Assembly: GCA_011319805.1 (NCBI GenBank)
Contig: SJRY01000250.1
Location: 496,001 to 560,000 of the forward strand
DNA from: Macrocybe gigantea
Lineage: Eukaryota > Basidiomycota > Agaricomycetes > Agaricales > Callistosporiaceae
DNA: 64,000 bases
Direction: 5' to 3'
Notes under the pieces: generated by a model
Seen by the model: only the letters and a program-made list of their open reading frames with translations
Told to the model about the DNA's origin: nothing
The model's database searches: none
Translations under genes and position numbers: made by a program
Shown here: positions 1 to 13,570 of the stretch, one piece after another
Layout: each line of letters opens with the position of its first letter
Position numbering within the stretch: the stretch's first letter is position 1

Positions 1-68
1 GGGTACACATATGCTGACAAAGCATTTGGCTAAGCTTTTTCTTCGTTCAAAACGTGAGGACCATCGCC

Positions 69-1522
69 ATGGGTCTGGCTGGTCGCAAGGTCAAGCAGCG
101 TATTCCGGCTGACCCAAGGAACCTTTCTTGGGCCGATGGTGAGTTTACCTCGAGCCAAGTCACTTCTGTGTCTGAACTCGGCCTACAGACGCCGCCAGAT
201 TTGGCGCGAACTATCTCGCAAAATTTGGGTGGGACGCCTCGAAGGGCCTTGGAGCCTCCGGTGATGGACGAACCTCTCATATCAAAGTAGCCCACAAGCT
301 GGATATGTTGGGAATTGGCGCGGCTCATCAACGGGACCCAAATGGAATAGCGTGGAAGCAAAACAAGGATTTTGAAAATCTGTTGATACGGCTCAACGAG
401 CAGACCAGTCAATCCATGGATACGATCGGCCAGGCAGACAGGGCCGTGAAAATGGATTCTGACGACGCAGCGGAAAAGCCGTTTGAGGATGAGCAAAGGC
501 CGAGCGACATCATGGAGGAGAAGGGAAAAAATCGGAAGCGGAAGGAGAAAAAACGTCGCGATGAAGAGCCGAGAAGGGCTGCAGATACCTCGACTGCGGA
601 AGGGAGTAGCAATGACGCTGATGTTTCAAAAACGAAAAAGAAAAAAGAGAGGAAGCACTTGGACGACGGCGAGGCGGCTGCAGTACCACCACGCGACAAG
701 CAAGAGAGCAGAAAAAAGAAAAAAGAAGAGAAGAGAAAACGTGAAGAGGATGAGGAGGCTAGGATGGTGGATCCTGCGAGAGGGAAAAAGAGACGAAAAG
801 AGAAGGGTGACGAAAGCGAAGTGTCCAGCAAGAGATCTGAAGAAAGCTTCTTGAGCGGCGAAGCTCAGAAAGTCCAGCAACTTCCACAACGTCGAGCGTA
901 AGCTTCGTCAATCTAATTCGTTCAACAGGCGCTCATGTCATGTACGCAGACATCGCGCACGCGCGATAGCATCCAAGAACCTGACCTCCAAATCCGCAGC
1001 TGCAATATCTGAAATCCTTGGTATACCCTTCACACCACCAGCTTCGACGACGCCAGCCTCAGGCTCTGCTACCCCCAACTCTGAGACATCTATAGCCGTA
1101 GAGAAACTCACGACATCAACCAGAGGTTGGTGACTATTTCAAGCAGAAATTGATGAACAAGTCCTTGAAGACGAGCGAACTCGCTCCGCCAGTGACCAGG
1201 GCGATCTAGCCCACGATGGTGACGAACCTCGGAGGGGCGGTATCGGCTCGGTCCGCGCGGCCCAAGGCGCGTTAGCTCAAGATGCGACCGCTCTGGGATT
1301 CGGGTTCAAGAGTTTCGCATCTCTTACCTCCTCGTTCGTCATGACTACTCTTTCTCGGAGTGGCGGAGACAGCGGCGCTTCGCCGGTGGAAATGGATGAA
1401 AAGGCTGCTGTAGATGACGAAAAGGATAAACCTGCTTCCCGGAACGTTAGCGAAAAGGAGAAACGGAAGCACTCAAAGAAAAGACATGTAACGAACAGAA
1501 ATCGTGAAGAAAAATGTTCATA
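69..1522 (+). CDS. PXR1: PXR1/PINX1-like G-patch ribosome and telomerase factor
   Basis: The Pxr1 family assists rRNA and snoRNA processing in the nucleolus and inhibits telomerase. The start at 69 gives MGLAGRKVKQRIPADPRN, the family N-terminus. Exons 69-138 and 189-897 join to a G-patch with FGWDASKGLGASGDGRTSHI and continue into a very long Lys/Glu-rich nucleolar-type tail. A third exon from 950 carries an alanine/serine stretch and a C-terminal block VGDYFKQKLMNKSLK typical of the family tail. That block is in another frame (+1 near 1125), and the original frame seems to resume before 1200 and run to a stop at 1520-1522, so two compensating indels are likely. The N-terminal half is secure; the end is not. 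Confidence 0.75.
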
Positions 1523-1605
1523 GATGTTCGCGTAGATTGTGATCACGTTTATGGCGATCGTTTTATCATCAGATTGCGGAAAAACAGAATTCCGCCTACT
1601 CTGCC

Positions 1606-4180
1606 ATGAACGTCCGCGACCTGGTCAATTCACCGGTCTTATCCTCGACTGTTGGTCCATCTTTTTCTACGGGCGCAATATCAGATATACAAGAGGCCCA
1701 CCAGCACGCCCAAACTGTGAGTTCGAACCTGTTTCTTGAGCGGCGCTTCGAGCCTTCAAACACATTTTGCCGACAAGGTCCCCTAACATTTGCTTCTTCC
1801 CATTCCTAGGTCCATTCCATGTTCTCACCGGCCGGTTCCGTTGCCCCCTCTCGTTCCGGGTCACCCAACAATGTTCAGGACTACCGGAAAGCGAGCATCG
1901 TGCTAATTGGCATGAGAGGAGGTGTGTCCCTCATTCTTCACGCATCGGAGTTGGGTTCATTATTCGTTAGTCGGTAAAACGACTCTCGCCACAGTCGCCG
2001 GAAAGGCTCTTGGCTGGGATATCCTCGATACAGACGGGATTTTTGAACGGAGACACGGAGCAAGTATCGCGGACTTTATCGCCACGAAGGATGGGACGCA
2101 TTCCGAGAAGTCGAGTCAGAAATTTTAGAGGAAGTCTTACGGACGTATCCAACAGGTCGAGTCATCGCATGCGGCGGCGGAATCATCGAACTCGAGAAGA
2201 ATCGCGCACTCCTCCAACAGTTTCGAGAGCGAGGTCCGGTCATCCACGTATTACGCGACAAAGAGGCCGTACTAGACTATCTCAAACAATCGACCCACTT
2301 CCCGCCCTATATACACGAGACAGCCAGAGAGGCCTGGGACAGACGCGCCGTGTTGTTTCGGGAATGTTGCTCTTTTGAATTTGTTCCCTAACGGTGCCGA
2401 TACCAACCTCGCCTCAGAATTTCAAGGATGTCGTTACTCCGGACCAGACGCTGGCGCTTAAACCGGTGGAAGAAGATTTCTTCCGTCTCCTGCGGTTTAT
2501 CCACGGCGTCGACACCAACAAGGTGGTCTTGGGTCCTCGTGGGCACCGCACATACTTTCTGGCACTTACGTATAGAGATGTGCGGGAGGCAATTCCTGTC
2601 CTTGATGACTTACTGATAGGCATTGACCTATGGGAGGTTCGGGTTGATATGCTAGCCTCCTTGGACCCGACGGAAATTGCTTTCCAGATCGCTTCTCTTC
2701 GCCGCCATTCCAGATTGCCTATCCTGTTCACGATACGGACCCATTCCCAAGGTGGCGATTACCCAGACGTCGACGAAAACGATATCGAGGCCGTCCAGCG
2801 CTTGTCCAACCTACTCCATCACGCATTACGCCTAGCCGTCGAATATATTGACATCGAGGTGGTATACCCACCTCAAATCATCCGCGACATCATGTCGCAC
2901 AAGGGGAACACAAGCATTATTGGATCCTACCACGACACGAAGGGCTGTCTGTCCTGGTCCAGTCCAGTGGCGAAACAAATCTACGACAGAATCGCGCGCC
3001 TAGGAGTCGACATTGTGGAAATTGTCAACACTGCAAAGTCCTTCGAGGACAACATGAACCTACGCCAGTTCGCCGCATCCGTCGAAAGAAATCCTCTTCC
3101 TCTGCTCGCTATTAACATGGGTCCAGAAGGAAAGATGTCGAGGGCGTTGAACACCATCCTCTGCCCTGTCTCCCACCCTCTTCTCCCAAAGCTTTCCGCA
3201 CCTGGGCAGATATCTTTCCGCGAATGCCAGACGATACTATATCTCACCGGCCTTCTTCCCGCCAAGAAGTTTTACGTCTTTGGAAATCCTATCAAACATT
3301 CAATGTCGCCGCCGTTACACAATGCAGCATTTTCTGCGCTAGGTCTTCCTCACACCTACGAGGTTTTTGAAACCGCTTCAATAGAACGCCTCAAAGAGAT
3401 AATGTACTCGCCGAATTTTGGCGGAGCAAGTGTAACTATTCCTCACAAGCGCAGTATCATGCCCCTGCTACAGCATCTGTCCCGTCATGCACGCGCAATT
3501 GGAGCCGTCAATACCATTACAGCTATACCTGGCCCCGTTGTTGGCTTTAGTGGCGACAACACCGATTGGCGATCCATCAAAACCTGTTTATTGCGGTCTC
3601 TGACTCCTGCCCATGTGGTGACATCTAGCACGACGGCGCTGGTGCTTGGAGCTGGAGGCACAGCTCGGGCCACGCTTTACGCTCTTCATCAATTAGGGGT
3701 CATCAACATTTACATATATAACAGAACAAGAGCAAAGCGATAGCTCTAGCCGAAGAATTCAACAGACTCGACCCTCTGCTCAGGATCCGTGCCCTAGACT
3801 CACTTACCATTCCCCTCCCCATACACACGCAGCCAACCATTATCATATCCACTATACCCGCTATTCCGCCGACGCCATCGCATGTTGCATCCGCTGAACT
3901 CATCGACCTCGGCCTGCGGGAGGAGCACCTGTCCTCTGCAGGTGGAGTTGCGCTCGAGCTGGCATATGAGCATCGCATCACGAACTTGCTTGCTTTGGCA
4001 GAGCAGAGAAGACGGCATGGTATTCAGTGGGTCGGCGTCGAAGGCATCGAACTCCTCCTCGAACAAGGGTACGAACAATGCAAGATATGGACCGGAAGGA
4101 CGGCCCCAACAAAGCAGATTCGCGAAAAGGTGTTGGAGGCATACAAGAAAGGAGTGAACTTGTACAATTCCTCAAATTAA
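1606..4180 (+). CDS. Quinate-repressor-like protein (SK-DHQase-SDH homologue, probable pseudoenzyme)
   Basis: Exons 1606-1716, 1810-1921 and 1971-4180. A roughly 70-residue Ser/Pro-rich N-terminus (MNVRDLVNSPVLSS) precedes a shikimate-kinase domain with Walker A GMRGVGKTT and CGGG. A type I dehydroquinase domain (SYHDTKG, HPLLP, APGQ) and a shikimate-dehydrogenase domain (GNPIKHSMSPPLHN, GDNTD, GAGGTARA) follow. This is the C-terminal three-fifths of the AROM polypeptide; no dehydroquinate synthase or EPSP synthase lies upstream, where PXR1 ends about 85 bp away. The Schiff-base lysine of dehydroquinase is replaced by glutamate (codon 3018-3020, GVDIVEIVN). Ascomycete QutR/Qa-1S quinate repressors have this same architecture, so I infer a regulator. 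Reading through needs one missing base near 2091, 2388 and 3735. The corrected length would be about 811 residues. Confidence 0.75.
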
Positions 4181-5755
4181 GTTCTTCGGCCGGTTTGTCT
4201 TGAACCTGACCTCATCTTCCTGCAAAAATGCCTCGGCTTCTGCAACACCTTCAATCGTGCGAAACAATTGCTTCGATCCAAGGACAGCACTTTCCCATGG
4301 ATTGCACGAGTGCGTGCCTTCCGGGGGGACAACCCACAGCTATCTTCGAAGTGGACGTGCTGCAAGTGGGGAAAGGTAGCCAGCCAGGCTGGCAGCGTTG
4401 GAATTATCCATCTAGAGAAGACAAGACGTCCATCGGTGCTGAAACGTAGCTTTCGTACTTGGTCCAAATGCGGGGAATGATCATGAATGCCACGCGGAGG
4501 CAAGCGATCGACGCCATGCGAAAGAGTGGGTATAGAAAATTTGAGATGCAGCACCTCCAATTCCGTTTCGCATATCGTAGAATGGATGATTTCTTCCAAC
4601 TTGAGGAAGTCCTTTAGCTCGAATATACGCTGGTTGATAGGCAGATGCAGCATCAGTGAGCGGAGATGATGCTTAGAAGGAACAATCCGGAATAACGTTT
4701 GAACGTTTGCATAGCTCCCACCGAGTGACGCTAGGCGGGGCAAAAACTTGGCCTTAGTCCGACGAGTGAGTCCACGGAAATTGGATGCGGGATAAGGTAG
4801 GTAGGGATGAAGATGCAAGTCAGTGATGGAGGGATGTCGAACGAGAAATTTCAACAGGTCCGATAACAAGATGTCGACTGTCTCCGCGGAAAAGAGAACC
4901 AGAGCTGGAATGGAAAGCTTAGACAAAAAGGTTGACCAGACGTATGTAGGCATTCCGACGACGTGAATGTATAAGTGAGTGATAAGGGAGGTATTCAAGA
5001 GCTCCAGAGCCCATTTATGGAACGGGCCTACAAAGAGCAAGTCGGAGCCGAAATGAATCTGATGAAGACTGGACGCTGGTATCGAATCAAGCCTGTGTTG
5101 GTTCCATCCACTGTCTAGGCTAAGGACATCGTGGGGAGCAGATGGAGTAATACGATTGATGGCCTTGGCTACAGACCTCACGATCGCAGAACCGAAGGTA
5201 GGGTCATGTGGAAGTACAGTTTGGTGGAATGGCCTGATGGTTTCGGGAACTGGAAATGGCCATGGATAATTGCGAGCGTGGAACAGTGTTTCTCTGTAAC
5301 GATGGTGAGGATCGACAGGAATGTCGGTTTCCAGGAATGCATCCACGGCACTGGTGGTCCGACTGACCAGCGCGAATCGACGTTCGTTAGGTCCAAGCAA
5401 ACATCTTTCACGGACGTCAAGCGCGCAAGAAAGCGTTCAAGCTGCTTGAGTTCTTGAGCAAATTGGATAAATCTGCCGCTAAATCTGCATATTAAGCGGT
5501 CAAGCGAATCGATGCCGAGATAGGTGTGCAGGCCTGGCAGGGCTTGGAGTCCCCTCGGATTCAATGCGAGTTCTCCCTCGCCATGATACCTCAACCCGTA
5601 ACGAGAGAAGTAAATGGGAGGGTTTCAAAGTGGAGCTTTCGGCAGGTCTTGGAAAGGGTAAGCAATGGGACTGGTCCTAGATGGACAAGGATCAATTGGA
5701 GCAGTTCGGGTGAAAGAGACAATAGTGAACTGTCAACTGTGTCGAGGAGTTCCAT
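4177..5755 (-). CDS. F-box protein with LRR-like region
   Basis: ATG at 5755 begins MELLDTVDSSLLSLSPELL, followed by LILVHLGPVPLL and CRKLHFETLP, a clear N-terminal F-box of the basidiomycete type. It would recruit substrates to SCF ubiquitin ligases. The rest is leucine-rich, with spaced hydrophobic repeats such as LYIHVVGMPTY and LRSLMLHLPINQRIF. One 62-nt intron (5120-5181, GTGAGG...CCTTAG) joins LPSVLRS to LDSGWNQH. A single missing base near 5610, after ETLP, is needed to reach YFSRYGLRYHGEGE. Near the C-terminus another frame gives an acidic EAEAFLQEDEV tail ending at about 4169, so the stop is uncertain. It is tail-to-tail with, and marginally overlaps, the quinate-repressor-like gene. 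Substrate unknown. Confidence 0.7.
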
Positions 5756-5838
5756 TGTTCATTATGGCATGCTCAGGTTCTTATTTATATAGGCCACGGG
5801 AATATTCACAGCATCCGCATCTCCATTCGTGGCAGATA

Positions 5839-7434
5839 TTACATGGAAAGCGTACTATCCCGCCTAGCCTTTCCGTTGGCCAGCGAGCTGCTGAGGCTGG
5901 TCATAGCAGAATTTGGTTCACCTTCGCTAATGATATGCTGTTCCAAAGTATCCAATACCACTGGAATCACATCTTTATCCACGTCTCTGCCCCACAAGAC
6001 ATCCAAGTGCTCGTAAGTCGGTAAACGCCGGGCTACAGTGTTATCAGGCAGTTGGGTGAGCATCGTATCGATATCCACTAAACTATCGCTGTCTCCGTAT
6101 AGCAGCATTATCGGAGTAACGATGTTGCGAGTCGGGAATCGTGCGGGTCGATAGGAACTGATAGAGGTGCGGATGACCGGAGAAATGACTTCGTCATCAT
6201 ACATTTGGAACGCTGCATTGCGCATGATTTGGAACCAATGTACCACTGACTTGACCGAGGCGAATGAATAGAGGTGTGCGTACGCTGCTATCTTCTGGAA
6301 CGTTGAAATATTCAGGCCATACCAGTCGAACATGAATATCAGTGATCGATCGATCACTTTAGCGAAAATCGGGGGATAGAGTATGGCTTGCCACATAGCA
6401 GCAGATGGTAGAATCGACTTGCGGCCGAAAAAGAGGAACATGAGGGCGGGCCTGCCAACAAATCCACGCTCTCGTTGCTTGTGCAGAACAACGGATATGC
6501 AGCGGATACTCACGACGATTTCATCAGGCCATCGACAATAGGCGCTGCCAGTCCAGCCGGACTCATTGCGGGCGCAAGGGCTATGAAAACATTGATCTTC
6601 TCGTTCAACTGAGGGTGGATGCTGAGGGCCGCGAAAGCTTGGGCAGTCCCTTGGCTGAAACCGATATAACTAAGCTTCGTGACCTTCGTGATCTCTAGAA
6701 TATATTGAATGGAATCCGGTATATCATGCCAGGCAAACTCGTCAATACTGATTATCGTCAATTATGCATCTAACAATGGTGAGTTATGACGCAAACCTGA
6801 AATCCCAAAACTTGGATGAGTTTGGTCCGTGATGAATAGACTTCTTTGAATACTTGTTGCCCCTGAAGCGAAGCATCCCTCAGATATGCGCAGGATCATC
6901 TGATGACAGCTAGGACATACTCACCTATTGTTCCCCAACCAGACATCATACCCATTTTCAACCAGAACAAATGGAAGCGATCGTTTGGAATCCGTCAGAC
7001 AAACCCATATTTCGCTGTTCATGAGAAGACCATGATGCAGGTACACGACCGGCTTTCCTGTACTTGTGCCGGGGCTTGTCTTTCTTTCGCCTTTCCTGGA
7101 TGGTAAGCGATGAAGTCCTAGGAGGTAGCCATCTTTAGTCAAGACTACATGTTCTTCTGGCGTATACCCATAAATGCTGCATAGGTCAAAGAAATCCCGC
7201 GCGTCCACGATCTTTTCGGCAGCGCGGCTTTCCTTTGAGTCAACCTTGTGACGATAATTTCCGCTGAATATGTGGAAGACTGCTTGAGAGCGTCTGTAGA
7301 ACCAGCTTATATAGGTTTGGCAGGAAGTAGATGGCGAGGCGGAGGAGACCCTCCAGGGCGACCAAAGAGAAACCGAAAATGAGAGCAGTGTATTCGCGAA
7401 ATGAGAGTCTTCCAATTAGCGGCACTCGTGCCAT
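5839..7434 (-). CDS. Steryl ester hydrolase / acid-lipase-type AB hydrolase (Tgl1/Yeh-like)
   Basis: Exons (minus) 7434-6925, 6862-6797, 6747-6514 and 6451-5839, all with GT-AG introns of 49-62 nt. The N-terminus has a membrane anchor (YTALIFGFSLVALEGLLRLA), then the AB-hydrolase lipase domain: YTPEEHVVLTKDGYLLGLHR, oxyanion region LHHGLLMNSEIW, nucleophile motif GFSQGT, aspartate in LLYGDSDSLVD and histidine in YEHLDVLWG. These fit the yeast Tgl1/Yeh1/Yeh2 lipid-droplet or plasma-membrane steryl esterases. I take the ATG at 7434; the upstream part of the frame has no ATG. Near 7243-7247 the frame must move by one extra base (or two missing ones) between LSSQ and VDSKESRAAE, probably a sequence error. 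It is divergent from the next gene, with about 68 bp between start codons. Confidence 0.85.
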
Positions 7435-7502
7435 GGCATAGATAGAGTAGCGGTAGTGGCGTTGTAAAGGAGAGAGGTGTTGTGGCCTGATTTCCTTTTG
7501 TA

Positions 7503-8834
7503 ATGACTCCAAGACGCGCCGTTATATTGCCACTCTCCTCGTCTTTCTGACCTTGACTATCGTTCTCGTTTTCTCGCCGCGTACTGCTCCTCAAGACCAG
7601 GACCTCTGGACTGTCATCGATTCGGCCTTAGACGATGTCATTGCTCGCTATGTCTCTCAGACTCCCAGTGATCCTCGGAGCTCAAGAATTAGACAAATTC
7701 AGGCTGTTCTTCGCTGTCTTACCGAAGGCGAATGGGTCGTGCAAGGACAAGGATCATTCCAACAGACTACACGCAAATTTGTGCCCGATGTAATGGGCAA
7801 TTCAACAAGACCGAAGTCACTGCACAATTATGCGGCCTGTTCTCTTCCAAAAATGCTCTTTTCGTAGGACCAGAGACGACCTATTACCTACATTCCTATT
7901 GCTCCAGGCCTTTCAAGAAAACAGCGACCGACCGATACACTGTGCAGGACCCAGTTTTTGTACGTCTCACAATATTTGCCAGCAGGGTGGCAAGAGGAAC
8001 TACACAATGAACACCCCTTCCTTGTTACGATACACATACTCCACTACCTTATATGCGTCTGATGATGCGCGTGATCCGGAGTACACGACTCCGATGGTCG
8101 ACGTACAGACCGGCGTGCGGGTAAGGAATAGTTTCTGGCGAGACAAAGCTCGGGCGGCGGATTTCTTGTTCTTGAATCGAGGGCCTCGCCCGGCTTCGGC
8201 TTGGAGTTACCCAACGAGAGGATCAGGAGGCAATTGGACATTTTCCGGGCACCAATCTAATGACATATTGGTACCGGATGGCAGCATATCGACAACCATC
8301 ATGAACGCGGCAGTCAACGCAGTTTTGCTTTCCTTCCTTCCCGATACGCAACGCTTGTTTCTGATGATAAAACAAGACCGCAAACTTCAGGACAAAATCG
8401 TCGTTTGGCTTGGCGATTGGTATATTCAGCCGCAGTGCTCTAAGGAGACATCCCGTCTTGCCATGACAGGTCATATTTTTGCGGATAGTCTACTATCTGG
8501 CTCAACGGATGCCTGGCGGTTCTATTATAATACACAAGGTCTTTTTCTTTTGATTCTTAGAGTTATATTAATGCTGCTCTTTATGGCCACCACAGTTCAC
8601 ATGCAGAACAAGATTATGTACGAGTTATCTCCGCATCACGGCGTGATCTTCCTTCCTCTCGCCCTTCCAATCGCGTCTAGGGACCTAGCAATACATATAA
8701 AGAGCAAGACTTCGGGGCATGACGCACGCAGACTCGATTGCCTAAGATATCCAACAACCACTCCTGGCGGACAAGCGATAAAAGGTGTTGTCATGCAAGG
8801 TCTAGTCAAGTTGTTGACCGAAATGTTGGCGTAA
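7503..8834 (+). CDS. Putative PC-esterase / Cas1-TBL-like acyl-esterase domain protein
   Basis: The N-terminus is a short tail and one signal anchor (YIATLLVFLTLTIVLVFSPR), as in type II Golgi enzymes. The lumenal part contains CNGQFNKTEVTAQLCGLF, then LFVGPETTYYLHS, resembling the GDSL-like block of the PC-esterase family, then FWRDKARAADFLFLNRG. After an intron at 8539-8595 comes VHMQNKIMYELSP and a final DCLRYP near the C-terminus where the family keeps its DxxH-like region. Such proteins O-acetylate or de-acetylate glycans; the substrate here is unknown. Three one-base shifts seem needed: about 7520 to connect the ATG at 7503, between 7732 and 7760, and near 7904. The fold assignment rests on motif order only. 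Confidence 0.5.
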
Positions 8835-8855
8835 ACTCGTTGTACTGTACATCCC

Positions 8856-9375
8856 TCATCCTCTCTTTCCCCGCGATTTTATTTTTTCGCGCCTTCCTGA
8901 AACACGGTCAGACGTAGCTTGACTGAGAAAACCGCCCCTCTTGAGAGCGTCCTTTGCAACGTCCGAGATTCTTTTCCAACGATCCGAACCAATCTTGACG
9001 CCTCCATACCACCTGGACACCACGACAACAACATCGCGGCAGTCGGAAAGTTCGAGTAAACGAGCGAGCCGCTCTCCCCCACCCTTCTCACCGCCATCGT
9101 GCTGCCCAGATATTATCGTAGAGCCGGCATTTTGGCTGCACGCACGATAGGCGTAGATGAAGTGTGTTGACTTCTTTAGTGCAGGCGAATCACGCAGGTT
9201 GTCGAGGAACGTCGGAAGGGCGGCCTCGTCGGGAAGATGTGTTGCATGTGCCAGAAATATGGACTTGCGGTCACGAATTTCTTCAGAGACGAAGATGGGA
9301 TGAGGCCAGGTGTCGTCTGCGCCGCTAAATGAGCGGAGGAACGCGCGGTTAGCTAGTCTATTACATACCTGCCAT
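8856..9375 (-). CDS. IMPACT N-terminal domain (UPF0029/YigZ-like) protein
   Basis: The coding region is two exons, 9375-9369 (7 nt: ATG GCA G) and 9316-8856, joined by a 52-nt intron; the sum is 468 nt, 155 residues. The protein starts MADDTWPHPIFVSEEIRD and carries the IMPACT core: IFLAHATHL, THFIYAYR, a glycine-rich GGEKGGGERLARLLEL, VVVVVSRWYGGVKIGSDRW. Family members with an added RWD domain (Yih1/IMPACT) regulate Gcn2 through Gcn1; here there is no RWD domain, only the single domain and a basic tail. Upstream frames (9376-9760) are partly open, so a longer N-terminus cannot be excluded. Its stop lies 21 bp from the convergent PC-esterase-like gene. Confidence 0.75.
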
Positions 9376-9719
9376 GTCTGATGACTCCGCTTCCTCATGT
9401 GAGTATGTCGAACATGGTCTTCGAGCAGCATGGTCGCCCAGTCTCCATTTTGATCGCATAGCAAAACGAGGCCAAAGACGCAGAGGAGCCACATGAACGA
9501 TGATCATTTTGGGATGCATTCTCCGAGCCAGCAGTGTCCGGTTGATAGAAGCCCAGTGGCAGTGAGCACGTTGTTGGGAAGGAGTATCGGTCTCCGGCGG
9601 GTCCTGGGAGCTCGCCTCTGACGAGCCATATGACACCCGTGCACAATCCCAATTCTTAAACCCCTCAGACGGCGAGTACGGCTTAGCCTTCCCTCCGAAG
9701 CATTTAACTCGATTGCGGA

Positions 9720-11068
9720 ATGCGTGCGTCCCATTCACATCACCCTTTTCAGTATTCATGTCTCATTGCAGGTCTCATCATACGTGAGGACCCAACGGCT
9801 GTCGGCGAGTACATTGGAAACTATATATGCAAGAGGTCCGTTTTTTTTTGTGTTAAGTTTCGCGGCGCTCATAGACCGGCTACTAAGGATTAACGATTTC
9901 GCCCCAACGCCTGAGCGGCCATTCGTACTCGGGCTGCCGACAGGCTCGTCTCCTATTCCAACATACAAGACGCTCATTAGGCTCGTCAAGGAGGGCAAGC
10001 TATCGTGTGTTCATTCCGATATCGTGCATCACGAGTGCTTCTGACCAGCCATATGTGCGCAGATTCCGCAATGTCGTCACCTTCAATATGGACGAGTACG
10101 TCGGCATCCCTCAAGACCATCCCGAATCATACCATACCTTCATGTTCAGAGAGTTCTTTTCTCACGGTATACTCGAAATCACCTAGTAATCCCTGCCAAG
10201 TACCGATGTCTTGTCCTTAGTCGACATTCCACCTTCCCAGATCAACATTCTTGATGGAAATGCACCGGATCTTGTAGCGGAATGCAATGCTTATGAAGAA
10301 CGCATCAAGTCCTACGGCGGCATTGAATTGTTCTTGGGTGGGATTGGCGAAGATGGTCATATAGCCTTCAATGCAAGCCTCTCGTCTGTGTCAGCTACGC
10401 ATCTCATTGCTGAGCATTGGCTCTAGGAACCTGGTCAGTGCCGCAATCCAGCTAGCCTTTCTGGGTCAATTCAGCTTTCTTTATTCAGGCTCGTCCCTTG
10501 CTTCGAGGACTAGGATTAAGACCCTTGCTTATGATACCATTCTCGCCAACGCCCGCTTCTTCAACAACGATATATCTGCGGTGCCTAGAATGGCTCTCAC
10601 TGTTGGGGTTGCTACCGTACTCGATAGTCGAGAGGTAGTCATCGCTGTAACGGGGCTTAGGAAAGCCTTGGCTCTCAGTAAAGGCATAGGTGCGTCGCAC
10701 AATTATACTGACGAGACAGCAGAAGTGAACTTTTTCGGTTTTCCAGAGGAAGGGGTTAACCATTTGGTTCGGATGTTATAGATCTCATCGGCCGCGACTC
10801 TGATGTACATCTTCCAGTGGACTTTTTCTGCACTTCAACTTCATCCCTGGGCTCTCATCGTGGTCGACGAGGATGCTACATCTGGTGAAACCACTACTCC
10901 TTACCTGTTGATGACAACGCGGGTCTGACGTACAGCCATACAGAACTTCATGTCAAGACCGTGAAATACTTCAAATCCATAGAATTCGTCCAGGAGGAAG
11001 TGGAGAGGACCCAAGCAGAAATCAAGGCAAGAGGAAAGGCTAGCCAACAAGTTGGCAATACCAAATGA
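9720..11068 (+). CDS. NAG1: Glucosamine-6-phosphate deaminase (isomerase)
   Basis: Converts glucosamine-6-phosphate to fructose-6-phosphate and ammonia, the last step of GlcNAc/chitin sugar catabolism. Ten exons: 9720-9723, 9772-9835, 9888-10004, 10063-10166, 10221-10372, 10427-10433, 10489-10689, 10747-10766, 10818-10884, 10944-11068; total 861 nt, 286 residues, fully in frame. Signatures: MRLIIREDP start, [53 protein letters not shown] and [15 protein letters not shown]. Exon 1 is only 4 nt and exon 6 is a 7-nt microexon (GAACCTG). The intron before exon 6 begins with GC rather than GT. No other GlcNAc-catabolic gene is adjacent. Confidence 0.93.
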
Positions 11069-11203
11069 CTCAGTGGTTGTGTTACTTGATAATTATCGGT
11101 ACCATTCCACTTATGATTTGCATATGCTCGTTTGAGAATGTCTCGAGACTTCCACTTAGATCTGAATTGGCAGAGCAATATGAAGTAAGGCAAAGGGAGG
11201 GGG

Positions 11204-11210
11204 AAAAAAA
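11204..11210 (-). terminator. RNA polymerase III terminator of tRNA-Gln
   Basis: On the minus strand a run of seven T lies about 15 nt downstream of the tRNA 3' end, the normal Pol III stop signal. Confidence 0.8.
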
Positions 11211-11224
11211 GACACTACTGAGAT

Positions 11225-11307
11225 AGGTGCTACCAGGGTTCGAACCTGGGTTTCGGGAATTCCCAAGAAGTCAAAATCCCGAGTGATAACCACTACACTA
11301 TAGCACC
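11225..11307 (-). tRNA. tRNA-Gln (anticodon TTG) with an 11-nt intron
   Basis: Minus-strand cloverleaf: acceptor GGTGCTA pairs with TAGCACC, followed by a T discriminator. The D arm contains GTGTAGTGGTTATCAC. The anticodon stem CGGGA/TCCCG has loop TTTTGA, giving anticodon TTG, and the T arm is CCAGG-TTCGAAC-CCTGG. An 11-nt insertion sits between positions 37 and 38, exactly where tRNA introns occur. Removing it leaves a standard 7-base anticodon loop. Confidence 0.93.
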
Positions 11308-11359
11308 TTCGACTAACAGTTTTCTTTAAAATTAGATAATCAGGTGATTATGACGTAAT

Positions 11360-13518
<2,159 letters not shown>

Positions 13519-13563
13519 CTGAATGATTGCTATGGTTCTAGTGTTCCAGACAAACCACTCATG

Positions 13564-13570
13564 TTTTATA
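13564..13570 (-). promoter_or_regulatory. TATA box of the glucoamylase gene
   Basis: TATAAAA on the minus strand, 46 bp before the ATG at 13518. It is placed as expected for a strongly regulated secreted enzyme. Confidence 0.55.

Noticed and set aside
409..889. Long minus-strand frames rich in Ser/Phe/Leu opposite the PXR1 tail
   Set aside because: They are mirror images of the Lys/Glu-rich PXR1 tail and have no independent features.
1523..4180. Complete pentafunctional AROM gene
   Set aside because: No dehydroquinate synthase or EPSP synthase sequence upstream; the PXR1 gene occupies that position and a new N-terminus precedes the kinase domain.
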